This document shows positions 1 to 6,765 of a stretch of DNA of 38,134 bases, piece after piece. The stretch spans positions 1 through 38,134 of the forward strand of contig JAIELX010000154.1 in assembly GCA_019752635.1 (NCBI GenBank), written 5' to 3'. Source of the DNA: Candidatus Obscuribacterales bacterium (GTDB lineage: Bacteria; Cyanobacteriota; Vampirovibrionia; Obscuribacterales; Obscuribacteraceae). Under the pieces are notes generated by a model. The model did no database searches, had not been told where the DNA came from, and worked only from the letters and a program-made list of their open reading frames with translations. Positions within the stretch are counted from its first letter, which is position 1, and the number at the start of each line of letters is the position of its first letter. The position numbers were made by a program, and so were the translations under genes.

Positions 1-108
1 GACAGTCTGTTCTGTCGAAGAAAAATCAATCGCGTGAGCTGCAATCGGATGCTGAGCCACGGTTACCGATAGTGCCAGAAGCACTGTCTTCATGTTTTGA
101 CGGCGCAT
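1..108 (-). CDS. N-terminus of a secreted protein (partial)
   Basis: The reverse strand from 108 gives ATG and 36 open codons that run off the window edge. The start is MRRQNMKTVLLALSVTVAQ and continues to an AHA-type cleavage site followed by IDFSSTEQTV. This is a textbook Sec signal peptide: basic n-region, hydrophobic core of about 12 residues, then Ala-x-Ala near residues 24-26. GGGGAA, a Shine-Dalgarno-like stretch, sits 5-6 nt upstream of the ATG. The gene lies downstream of the ATP-grasp gene on the same strand with a 77-nt gap. Nothing of the mature protein is visible, so no function is offered. The alternative start is the Met at residue 6. Confidence 0.6.
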   Translation of the reverse strand, partial: MRRQNMKTVLLALSVTVAQHPIAAHAIDFSSTEQTV

Positions 109-138
109 GTTTATTCCCCAGTGTTCCCACCCTCAATC

Positions 139-165
139 ATATTGTGCCCCCGGGCCGTACAATAT
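139..165. promoter_or_regulatory. Inverted repeat upstream of the secreted-protein gene
   Basis: ATATTGT at 139-145 and ACAATAT at 159-165 form a perfect 7-bp inverted repeat around a 13-nt GC-rich centre. It lies between the stop of the ATP-grasp gene (186) and the start of the secreted-protein gene (108), so it could be an operator or a weak hairpin. There is no T-run, so a classical terminator is unlikely. Confidence 0.25.
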
Positions 166-185
166 AACCTCTCTTGCGCGTCCAG

Positions 186-1256
186 TCAGGCTTTTTTGAG
201 CAAACCGGCAAGCTCATGTGATAGTGAATGCCCCAGTGCATCTTCGATCCAAAGGAACTGGCCCTGAGGATTAATTTCCAAAAAATAGACCAAACCCTCG
301 TTGTCAACAGCCAAATCGACGCATCCGAAAGACAGTCCTAGCGCTGCCATCAGGTTCAATGTGGACTCAGCCACACAAGAGGGAACGGAATAATCACGCA
401 GAGGCACGGAATAATCAAGACGGCAGTCGACAACTCCTCTTCCTGCTTGAGAGTCGATACGCGCTCCGAAAATGGATTGACCAATCACGGTCAACCTCAC
501 ATCGAAGGCTTTGGGAATCATCCGCTGGAAAAGGTGAAGCGAGTACTCGAGTGACTCAAACTCATCGAGATCCGCGCTCTCGACTTTTGATGTATAAACA
601 GGGGACGGATTATGGTGAGCCGGAAGCAGGGCTCCGGTAGCTTCGTCGATGAACTTGTAGATAACCTGTCCGTTATGCTGTTCATAAAATTGACTGCATG
701 CTGCGGGGCAGTTAGATACAAGTGTTTCGGGAATAAGAAATCCACACGCCTTCGCCAGTTCAAGCTGGTGTAGCTTGTACAGAGACTCGTCCTGCCGATC
801 CGGCTCATTAACTTTGAAACAGTGAAGATTGCGAAAGATAGCCTTCAGAGCCCGACTAGATTCCCTCTCCACCACCGATTCAATCCAATGTTCAGCGGCT
901 GGCCGAGCACGCACCTGCCCGGATCTACGCAACCAGAGAGAAGACACTGTTCGCAAATCCAAAGACTCGCCATCAGCTTGCAGCTGAATCTCGGCAGACT
1001 CCCGACTCTCGAGGCGGTAGGTCAGTTTCTGTTCGAGCAGCAAGTGCATGGGCTGCCAGATTCTGACCTGGCAGCCCATGCGCTCAAGGTGCGTTTCAAC
1101 GCACAAAACGTGCGGATCGGAAGGATCCCCGATTATCAAAACTCTCGTCACTTCAGGACTCAGGATGGTCGACCTCTGAACAATCGCATCCCGGATCAGA
1201 CTGAAGACGCCAGGCTCCACCAGTGAAAAAGCCCTTGCCCGAAACAGAATGATCAT
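186..1256 (-). CDS. ATP-grasp protein, MvdD/RimK-like
   Basis: The protein has up to 356 residues. The N-terminal part carries a pre-ATP-grasp fold with VLIIGDPSDPH near residue 39 and the SLWLRRSG strand seen in MvdC/MvdD-type proteins. The C-terminal half has ATP-grasp features: VIYKFIDE, LFQRMIPKAFDVRLTVIG (the R-x-x-VIG strand), FGCVDLAVD and FLEINPQGQFLWIE with the metal-binding E-x-N. Family members activate a carboxylate with ATP and join it to an amine or hydroxyl; MvdC/D-type members crosslink ribosomal peptides. The gene is divergent from the PqqD-like gene at 1371, which supports a peptide-modification role. Start choice is uncertain: 1256 has no clear ribosome site, and a GTG at 1151 lies just before the conserved strand. 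The substrate is inferred only. Confidence 0.72.
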   Translation of the reverse strand: MIILFRARAFSLVEPGVFSLIRDAIVQRSTILSPEVTRVLIIGDPSDPHVLCVETHLERMGCQVRIWQPMHLLLEQKLTYRLESRESAEIQLQADGESLDLRTVSSLWLRRSGQVRARPAAEHWIESVVERESSRALKAIFRNLHCFKVNEPDRQDESLYKLHQLELAKACGFLIPETLVSNCPAACSQFYEQHNGQVIYKFIDEATGALLPAHHNPSPVYTSKVESADLDEFESLEYSLHLFQRMIPKAFDVRLTVIGQSIFGARIDSQAGRGVVDCRLDYSVPLRDYSVPSCVAESTLNLMAALGLSFGCVDLAVDNEGLVYFLEINPQGQFLWIEDALGHSLSHELAGLLKKA

Positions 1257-1370
1257 CAGGATCGCGACGCCACCAACGTCGAAGAATAAATGGCAAAGAG
1301 CGGTATTCTCTTGAGTTATAATTCATCTCGGTTTCTATTGTCCTTAGTTCGGTCACTGGGGTGATCTCCA

Positions 1371-1637
1371 TTGTCTAAGAGTTTTCCGATCCGGAATCCT
1401 GAGCTGCAAACGAAGCTATTACCCGATGGGCACGTAGTTGTGTTTAACGAAGTTACGTTGTGGGCACATATATTGAGTCCCTCGGGTGCAGTTATCTGGG
1501 AGTTCTGCGACGGTCAACATAGTCTAGACGCAATTATGGACGAGATGGAGGCGCTGACGGGAACCAGGCCGGAAGCGGCAGTAACCGAACAATTCATCGC
1601 AGACATGCTGGAAAACGGATTAATTATCGAACTGTAG
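1371..1637 (+). CDS. PqqD-like peptide chaperone/carrier domain protein
   Basis: This 88-residue single-domain protein starts at TTG with GGGGTGAT about 8 nt upstream. Its order of elements fits PqqD: a basic N-terminus, HVVVFNEVTLWAHILSPSGAVIWEF (strand, NP-like turn, long helix), a DGQHSLDAI segment and a C-terminal winged-helix-like half ending ADMLENGLIIEL. PqqD domains bind the leader of a ribosomal peptide and present it to a modifying enzyme. Small PqqD proteins also occur beside HprK-like kinases in exopolysaccharide loci, as here (HprK-like gene at 5958). The gene lies immediately upstream of a 70-residue peptide gene, the natural candidate partner. The family call is fairly secure; the client is inference. 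Confidence 0.75.
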   Translation: MSKSFPIRNPELQTKLLPDGHVVVFNEVTLWAHILSPSGAVIWEFCDGQHSLDAIMDEMEALTGTRPEAAVTEQFIADMLENGLIIEL

Positions 1638-1651
1638 CCAGCATAATCATA

Positions 1652-1678
1652 TTTACTCAAGAACTCAATTGTTATAAT
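1652..1678 (+). promoter_or_regulatory. Extended -10 promoter for the small peptide gene
   Basis: TG-T-TATAAT at 1670-1678 is a perfect extended -10 element. A TTTACT at 1652-1657 could be a weak -35 with a short 15-bp spacer. Transcription would begin near 1684-1686, which rules out the GTG at 1686 as the translation start and favours GTG 1701 or 1713. The promoter sits in the short gap between the PqqD-like gene and the peptide gene. Confidence 0.5.
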
Positions 1679-1700
1679 ATTCTAAGTGCGGAGTGGACAA

Positions 1701-1913
1701 GTGGAAGGTCCTGTGAACAAACAAAACAACGAGGAGAAGACGAACGGAACCCAACCGTCATCCGACCGACGCCTTAGCCGATCGGAGTTCCTTAAGAAGG
1801 TAATGCTCACCGGTGGCGTTATAAGCGCACCTGTCATCCTCGACAAATTTTTAGTACAACCGGCCGCTGCAGCATCATCACGATTAACCGCGGGACAAAT
1901 CGGCGGAAGATAG
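1701..1913 (+). CDS. Small exported peptide with Tat-like signal; possible modified-peptide precursor
   Basis: The gene encodes 70 residues from GTG 1701, which has GGAG at 1690-1693. GTG 1713 with GGAAGG at 1703-1708 is the alternative and would give 66 residues. The polar N-terminus is rich in N, E, K and Q. Then RRLSRSEFLKK (residues 23-33) resembles a twin-arginine motif (consensus SRRxFLK) with Ser replacing the second Arg. A hydrophobic h-region (34-47) follows, then Ala55-Ala58 and a tail of only 12 residues, SSRLTAGQIGGR. Such short Tat-like proteins recur in loci with PqqD and HprK-like proteins, in my recollection. The tail has Ser, Thr and Gln but no Asp, Glu, Lys or Cys, so graspetide-type crosslinks within the tail are impossible. 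The stop is 3 nt before the next start, which suggests translational coupling. Function is unknown. Confidence 0.6.
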   Translation: MEGPVNKQNNEEKTNGTQPSSDRRLSRSEFLKKVMLTGGVISAPVILDKFLVQPAAAASSRLTAGQIGGR

Positions 1914-1916
1914 TGC

Positions 1917-3179
1917 GTGGTCAAACATCTCATTTTGGCTCTGGACGGACTATCCCGCGAGGAGCTCTTTTGGTTCTCAAAATTCTCACCTCTTTTGCAC
2001 AAGTACTGTCAAACCGCTGTTGCGTCGAATCTGACTGCCGAATTGTTGTGCAATACTCAAACAACTTGGGCAACATTGCTCACGGGAAAGTCCTGGAAGG
2101 AGCACCATTGTGTCGGCTACACAAAGCCGATCCTTTATCTAACTGAGCCGCAGATAGTTACCGAAGCACATCTTGGCGATATTTTTCTGACGCGGGTCGA
2201 CGCTGAGCGCACAGGCGCAATCAACGTACCTCTTTTACGTCCGTCCGCCAGAAAGTGGATCGCGGACAGCGCCTCCGCCACAAATATGACGGTAAGCCCT
2301 GCGTCACTGGCGCAAAGATTGCCGAGAATTACCGATCGCCGCTCTTTCCACACGCCCGGCAATATTAGACGCAACCCGATTGCCGTGTGGCGCGACGCCG
2401 TAAGGGCTGACGCGGAAAGGATTTATGCAGCTGGCACTTTGCTGGATTCTAACTTGGAACTTGTTCTACTACGATTGTCTTCGTTCGATGTAGCTGGACA
2501 TTTTCTCTTTCGTGAGTTGTTTGACGATTCATTTGTTTCGAAAGTCGACGACCTCAACCTGCTAGGAGGCGCATTGAGTGAACTTCTCCAAAAGATGGAA
2601 GAAGCAGAATATTCAGTGGTTATCATATCCAACTATGGGTTTGAGTCTTGTTCACGAGTTGTAAACATCAACGGATTGCTCGCCGCCGGCGGTTATTGCC
2701 GGATAGCTCTAAAGTCGGATTCTCGACGTAACAGCGCGGCAAAAGAGCTTTCAGGCAGCGAGCACTCAAACCGCTGGCATGTCTTGCAAACATCTCAAGC
2801 CTGTTCGTCCACGCACGGAACAGTTCATATAAATTCGAAAAACCGATTTAGAACCGGAGTTGTTGAAGACAATGAAATAGCAGCATTGCGTCGAGAGATT
2901 CTTGAATACTTACCGTGCGCAGTGCACAAAAGGCACGGTTTGGGGATGCTCCTAAACGCCAATACAGATCCGGAATTGCCGGATCTGGTATTTCGCGTGC
3001 CCGGTGCGGACTATACTTTCAATCAGACCCTCAATAGTTACGACGCTCCTGCAGCAGTTCACTCACCTTTCGGGTTTCTTGCCGTTCCCAAAGATCGCAT
3101 GTTGCCGCTGGACGACACAATTAACTCTGTAGCCGGCGCAAACCTGGTCGGGCAACTCATTTCTGGATCAGCGCCTTGA
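1917..3179 (+). CDS. Type I phosphodiesterase / alkaline phosphatase-superfamily protein, degenerate metal site
   Basis: The protein has 420 residues and starts at GTG with GGCGGAAG upstream. The fold markers are LILALDG with metal ligand Asp10, TQTTWATLLTGKS with the presumed nucleophile Thr47, GAINVPLLRPS (family motif near 100-110), SSFDVAGHF with Asp191 and His195, and VVIISNYGF at 234-242. In active relatives the last motif reads S-D-H-G-F, supplying two metal ligands. Here it is Asn239-Tyr240, so one metal site should be lost. A late His in the STHGTVHIN segment could be the remaining ligand. The protein may be a non-catalytic binder, or may use one metal. It is coupled to the peptide gene upstream and overlaps the glycosyltransferase by 4 nt, so it belongs to this locus. 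No signal peptide is seen, so it is probably cytoplasmic. Confidence 0.7.
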   Translation: MVKHLILALDGLSREELFWFSKFSPLLHKYCQTAVASNLTAELLCNTQTTWATLLTGKSWKEHHCVGYTKPILYLTEPQIVTEAHLGDIFLTRVDAERTGAINVPLLRPSARKWIADSASATNMTVSPASLAQRLPRITDRRSFHTPGNIRRNPIAVWRDAVRADAERIYAAGTLLDSNLELVLLRLSSFDVAGHFLFRELFDDSFVSKVDDLNLLGGALSELLQKMEEAEYSVVIISNYGFESCSRVVNINGLLAAGGYCRIALKSDSRRNSAAKELSGSEHSNRWHVLQTSQACSSTHGTVHINSKNRFRTGVVEDNEIAALRREILEYLPCAVHKRHGLGMLLNANTDPELPDLVFRVPGADYTFNQTLNSYDAPAAVHSPFGFLAVPKDRMLPLDDTINSVAGANLVGQLISGSAP

Positions 3180-4348
3180 GTAGACTAAGAATTCTTCACT
3201 GCATCCGATCGCTAGATCCCGCCGGAGGAGGTCCCGCCGACTTCGTGAAGATGGTCGCCGACTTTCAAAATGTGTTCAACATTCAAGTGGAAGTGGTCAC
3301 GTTAGATCGCAGCGATGATCCCTGGATAGGAGATTTTCCGGCCCGAGTACACGCCCTGGGCCCGGTACACGGCACATACGGACTCAGTCCAAAGCTCGTT
3401 AATTGGCTCAAGTCGAATTTACCGAACTTCGATTTAGCAGTAGTTAACGGTGTTTGGACTTATGTGACTTTTGCGGTGCGCGAAGCGTCCTTGAGCTGCA
3501 GTACGCCATATGTTCTGTTTACCGACGGTATGCTCGACCCGTGGTTTGCGCGCTACAAGCTCAAACATCTCAAGAAATGCATTTACTGGAAACTGTTCGA
3601 GCACAAAGTGGTGCGCGATGCGGCCGCGGTCTTTTTCACTTCCGAACATGAGCGCACCGGTGCGCGTAGCGCGTTTACTCCCTATCGGGCGCGCGAGATT
3701 GTAACGCCGTATGGAACGCAAGACCCGTTAAAGGACCTGGGGAATCACAAAAGAACTTTCGAAAACAATTATCCGCAGCTCAAAGGCACCCGCTACCTGC
3801 TGTTCCTCAGCCGCTTACATGAGAAAAAGGGCGTCGATATATTGCTCAAAGTCTTCAGTGATGTTTGCAAGGACTTTCCGGACGTCAACCTTGTGCTGGC
3901 CGGACCGGTAGCCGAGTCCTTCAAAGCACGACTGGAAGAGATTACCGAATCACTCCCCCAAGAGGTCAACGGGCGCATTATCAAACTCGGATTGATCAAG
4001 GGTGCTGACAAGTGGGGCGCGTTGGCTTGCGCGGAAGCCATGATCCTTCCGTCACATCAGGAGAACTTTGCCCGTGTAGTGGCAGAGTCTTTGTCATGTT
4101 CAACGCCAGTACTTATAACCAATAGAGTTAACATCTGGGAGGCTATTGAACGCCACGGAGCCGGGGTTGTAGAAACGGATACCGACGAGGGCGTTCGCAA
4201 AATGCTCTTACACTGGCTCACTCTACCCGCCGAAGATCGACTGGACGCAAGAAGTAAGGCACGGCAGTGCTTTGAGCACAACTTTGACGCCAACAATACT
4301 TTTGCCCGCTATTTGGAAAGTCTCGATTCGATAGTAATCAAGCCCTGA
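3176..4348 (+). CDS. Glycosyltransferase family 4 (GT-B fold)
   Basis: The protein has 390 residues, and its TTG start overlaps the preceding stop as TTGA. The N-terminal Rossmann-like domain has LRILHCIRSLDPAGGGPADFV, the donor-side glycine-rich opening of GT4 enzymes. The C-terminal domain has LLFLSRLHEKKGVDILLKVF, LVLAGP, and the nucleotide-sugar motif PSHQENFARVVAESLSCSTP, with the two glutamates of the E-x7-E signature. It is a retaining glycosyltransferase acting at the inner membrane face on a lipid-linked glycan, probably an early repeat-unit step. It converges with the sugar transferase gene, whose stop is 16 nt away. Donor and acceptor cannot be read from sequence. Confidence 0.88.
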   Translation: MSRLRILHCIRSLDPAGGGPADFVKMVADFQNVFNIQVEVVTLDRSDDPWIGDFPARVHALGPVHGTYGLSPKLVNWLKSNLPNFDLAVVNGVWTYVTFAVREASLSCSTPYVLFTDGMLDPWFARYKLKHLKKCIYWKLFEHKVVRDAAAVFFTSEHERTGARSAFTPYRAREIVTPYGTQDPLKDLGNHKRTFENNYPQLKGTRYLLFLSRLHEKKGVDILLKVFSDVCKDFPDVNLVLAGPVAESFKARLEEITESLPQEVNGRIIKLGLIKGADKWGALACAEAMILPSHQENFARVVAESLSCSTPVLITNRVNIWEAIERHGAGVVETDTDEGVRKMLLHWLTLPAEDRLDARSKARQCFEHNFDANNTFARYLESLDSIVIKP

Positions 4349-4363
4349 AACGTTAGGACTGTA

Positions 4364-5062
4364 CTATCTAAAGAACAAAAAGCCTTCCATTACTGCCGAA
4401 ACGGCAGCCAATGAACACACAAACCGGCATTGAATCAGTGAAACGAAGAAGATGTATAAATCGAGTCCGACATTGACGTTTTCGGAGTAGATTCGATTCA
4501 GCTCAAATCTTTCGCTATAACTGAGCTCGCGACGCCGTTTCATCTGCTCCAATCCGATGAGACCCGGACGAACAAAATGCTTGAAGCCGGAGTGCCCGCG
4601 CGGAAAGCCCAAGGCCTCAATGTGCTCACTTTCGTGTTCCGAAAGCGGGCGTGGGCCAATAATGCTCATGTCACCCATAATGATGTTGAACAATTGAGGC
4701 AACTCGTCAATCTTGCTATCGCGAAGAAACTTGCCTACCCGCGTAATTCGCAAATCCATAGTCCGGGTCACAGCACTCTCTGCTTGCCGCCCGTCGACCA
4801 TTGTTCGAAACTTCCATATCGAGAAAACATGGTCCATATAGCCGCGCCGATGCTGGCGAAAGAACACCGGTCCAGGCGTTTCCATCTTTATGAGAATTGC
4901 CACAAGCACAAACAGAGGCGCGCAAAGCGTCAGCGCCACAGCAGCCGCCATGCCATCTGCTAGAGGCTTTATTGAGTCAACGTACACACCCTTGGCTTCA
5001 GGCCATACGCGACAAACGGTTTCTTCTGCTGTGTCAGCAGCAACGGAAGGATAGTTTCTCAA
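4364..5062 (-). CDS. Undecaprenyl-phosphate sugar-1-phosphate transferase (monotopic phosphoglycosyl transferase)
   Basis: The protein has 232 residues and starts at TTG. It is the minimal catalytic form (PglC/WbaP C-terminal domain), without the extra N-terminal membrane helices of WbaP/WcaJ. One re-entrant hydrophobic helix lies near residues 34-58. Then come GPVFFRQHRRGYMDHVFSIW, KFRTMV, the Asp-Glu dyad in SKIDELPQLFNII, the family signature MGDMSIIGPRPL, and RPGLIGLEQ. It transfers a sugar-1-phosphate from a nucleotide sugar to undecaprenyl phosphate, the first step of repeat-unit assembly, and fits the neighbouring glycosyltransferase and nucleotidyltransferase. It is transcribed opposite to its neighbours and has its own promoter at 5097-5125. 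Confidence 0.9.
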   Translation of the reverse strand: MRNYPSVAADTAEETVCRVWPEAKGVYVDSIKPLADGMAAAVALTLCAPLFVLVAILIKMETPGPVFFRQHRRGYMDHVFSIWKFRTMVDGRQAESAVTRTMDLRITRVGKFLRDSKIDELPQLFNIIMGDMSIIGPRPLSEHESEHIEALGFPRGHSGFKHFVRPGLIGLEQMKRRRELSYSERFELNRIYSENVNVGLDLYIFFVSLIQCRFVCSLAAVSAVMEGFLFFR

Positions 5063-5096
5063 CTTTGGTCACCCAGACTGTTAACGCCCCCAAGGT

Positions 5097-5125
5097 TATA
5101 TACCCGACGTACTCACTGGTCTAAA
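5097..5125 (-). promoter_or_regulatory. Putative sigma-70 promoter of the sugar transferase
   Basis: On the reverse strand TTTAGA (5125-5120) is followed after exactly 17 nt by TATATA (5102-5097). Each box matches the consensus at four of six positions. The predicted transcript starts about 30 nt upstream of the TTG start at 5062. Confidence 0.35.
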
Positions 5126-5201
5126 CTATGGACTTGGAGATTTTCCTTCAAATTTGGACAACTAATAGTAAAGTTTGCTGTTCTGGTGGAAAATACATTG
5201 C

Positions 5202-5945
5202 ATGGGAAACACTTCGGGAACTGCAATCATTCTGGCTGGTGGACAAGGGCAACGCCTGCGACCTCTCACGAGCGATCGGCCCAAATGCATGGTCGAAATT
5301 CTGGGAACGCCGATCATCGCTTTTCAAATGCATTGGCTTCGCTCCTATGGCATTCGCCACATTGTTATCGCCGGGGGCTATCTCCACGAGTCTATCGTCA
5401 ACTTTCTCGGCGACGGCACCAAGTGGGGTATGCGCATAAGCTACTCTATAGAAGAGCAGCCGCTGGGTAGGGGGGGCGCATTCAAACAGGCACTGAAACT
5501 CGTCGCGCCACAAGACAAGGTTTATGCATTCAACGGCGATATCATTTGCAACCTGTCGCTCCAGGCACTAGGCGATTTCCATCAAGCGCAAAATGCCATC
5601 GCGACAATCGTAACGGTGCCTCTAGTCAGCCCTTACGGAATAGTCGAGATTAACGAAGAGCACAGCGTAACAGGCTTTCGCGAGAAGCCGGTTTTGCCTT
5701 TTCACGTCAATGCAGGCATCTACGTCTTTTCTCCCGAAATAATAGACTTGCTTCCCGACAAGGGGGATCACGAGGACACTACCTTTCCGGAACTAGCTAA
5801 AAATGGACGTTTAAAGGCATTCAGAGCCTCGAACATTCTTTGGAAATCAATCGACACCATGAAAGATGTTAGCGAGATCCGTACAGAATTAGAACGAGTG
5901 TTGCTGTCTGCATTTTTGCAACCCGACTCACTTGAAATCATCTAG
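5202..5945 (+). CDS. Sugar-1-phosphate nucleotidyltransferase (HddC/RmlA-like)
   Basis: The protein has 247 residues from ATG 5202, preferred over the TTG at 5175 because family members begin a few residues before the first strand. AIILAGGQGQRLRPLTSDRPKCM is the nucleotide-binding G-G-x-G-x-R-L-x-P-L-T motif with the conserved PK. NGDIICNLS holds the metal-binding Asp, FREKP is the sugar-binding strand and VNAGIYVF the closing strand. It makes an NDP-sugar from NTP and sugar-1-phosphate. Length and lack of a C-terminal beta-helix are close to D-glycero-D-manno-heptose-1-phosphate guanylyltransferase (HddC) and short mannose-1-phosphate guanylyltransferases; the actual base and sugar are unknown. 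It lies 12 nt before the HprK-like gene, in one operon. Confidence 0.87.
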   Translation: MGNTSGTAIILAGGQGQRLRPLTSDRPKCMVEILGTPIIAFQMHWLRSYGIRHIVIAGGYLHESIVNFLGDGTKWGMRISYSIEEQPLGRGGAFKQALKLVAPQDKVYAFNGDIICNLSLQALGDFHQAQNAIATIVTVPLVSPYGIVEINEEHSVTGFREKPVLPFHVNAGIYVFSPEIIDLLPDKGDHEDTTFPELAKNGRLKAFRASNILWKSIDTMKDVSEIRTELERVLLSAFLQPDSLEII

Positions 5946-5957
5946 CGAGCTTCCAAA

Positions 5958-6698
5958 TTGCATTGCACAACAGTAACTTTGGGACGCGCAACCGCTCGCT
6001 TGCAGACACATGAACAGTATGCCGAGTTACTGCAGAATTGTTTCAAAGCGGGAATCGGTCAGACGACGGATTTTGAAGTAGAACAGGTCGGCAACGAGCT
6101 CACAGACTTGATTGAAGACGTGATCGACCAAAGCTATGCGCAGCATTCGGCACTTGCATATGTTGATGCAGCTACGCTGGTCTCTCCCAAAAGCACGGTC
6201 TTACTGGTCGGCGCATCGCAGCGAGGCAAAACAACCACGTCCGTAGCATTGTGCCTTGCCGGCGCCGCAAAGTTTGTGTGCGAGGATATTTCTCTCATCG
6301 ATTTTTCCGAAGAAGTCATTTTGAATATGGTTGCTCCATTTTCGATTCGCACGAAGACAAAAACGCTCTTCGAACGCCATCATCTCGGCACCCTGCCACT
6401 TGTTGGAGACCGCTGGTACCCGAATCGAGGCCTCTACATCGAAAACGACCTCTCGGTGAAAAATGGAATTGCTTTAGTATTCATTCTAATGTCGCCAGGA
6501 TCAGAAACAGAGCCACTAACTACTGCAGAAATCACAGCCGACGAGGCCATAAAGTTCTTGTTGCCGATTTCCAATCTACTGGTACATCCGGAGGGCTGCG
6601 AAAAAATGCTTTACCTCCTCAGGAATGCAAAAGTAGTAGCGCTTTATGCCGGCAGCCTTGAGCAACGCCTTCAATATATTGAAGCCCAACTCAAATGA
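5958..6698 (+). CDS. HPr kinase-like P-loop protein (HprK-related)
   Basis: The protein has 246 residues and starts at TTG. The N-terminal 70 residues resemble no known domain by eye. A Walker A loop, GASQRGKT, lies at residues 85-92 after an LLVG strand. It is followed by ALCLAGAAKFVCEDISLID, matching the HprK layout in which an acidic pair follows a long helix, and later by FSIRTKTKTLF. HprK catalytic domains phosphorylate Ser on HPr; HprK-related kinases in exopolysaccharide and peptide loci act on unknown substrates, and in the paeninodin lasso pathway one phosphorylates a C-terminal Ser. No HPr gene is present here, and the PqqD-like and short-peptide genes are in the same locus. A phosphotransfer role on the peptide tail or a glycan is inference. 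Confidence 0.72.
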   Translation: MHCTTVTLGRATARLQTHEQYAELLQNCFKAGIGQTTDFEVEQVGNELTDLIEDVIDQSYAQHSALAYVDAATLVSPKSTVLLVGASQRGKTTTSVALCLAGAAKFVCEDISLIDFSEEVILNMVAPFSIRTKTKTLFERHHLGTLPLVGDRWYPNRGLYIENDLSVKNGIALVFILMSPGSETEPLTTAEITADEAIKFLLPISNLLVHPEGCEKMLYLLRNAKVVALYAGSLEQRLQYIEAQLK

Positions 6699-6765
6699 TG
6701 ATCGCAGTCCTTAGTATGATTGGTCCGCCGTGCTACTCTTAATGCTCTCTCTTCCCCGGAGCTCG

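Noticed and set aside
1701..1913. Lasso-peptide or graspetide precursor
   Set aside because: No lasso leader pattern (YxxP...Txx) and no cyclase/protease pair is adjacent; the tail has no acidic or Lys residues for ester or amide crosslinks. Only a general modified-peptide hypothesis is kept.
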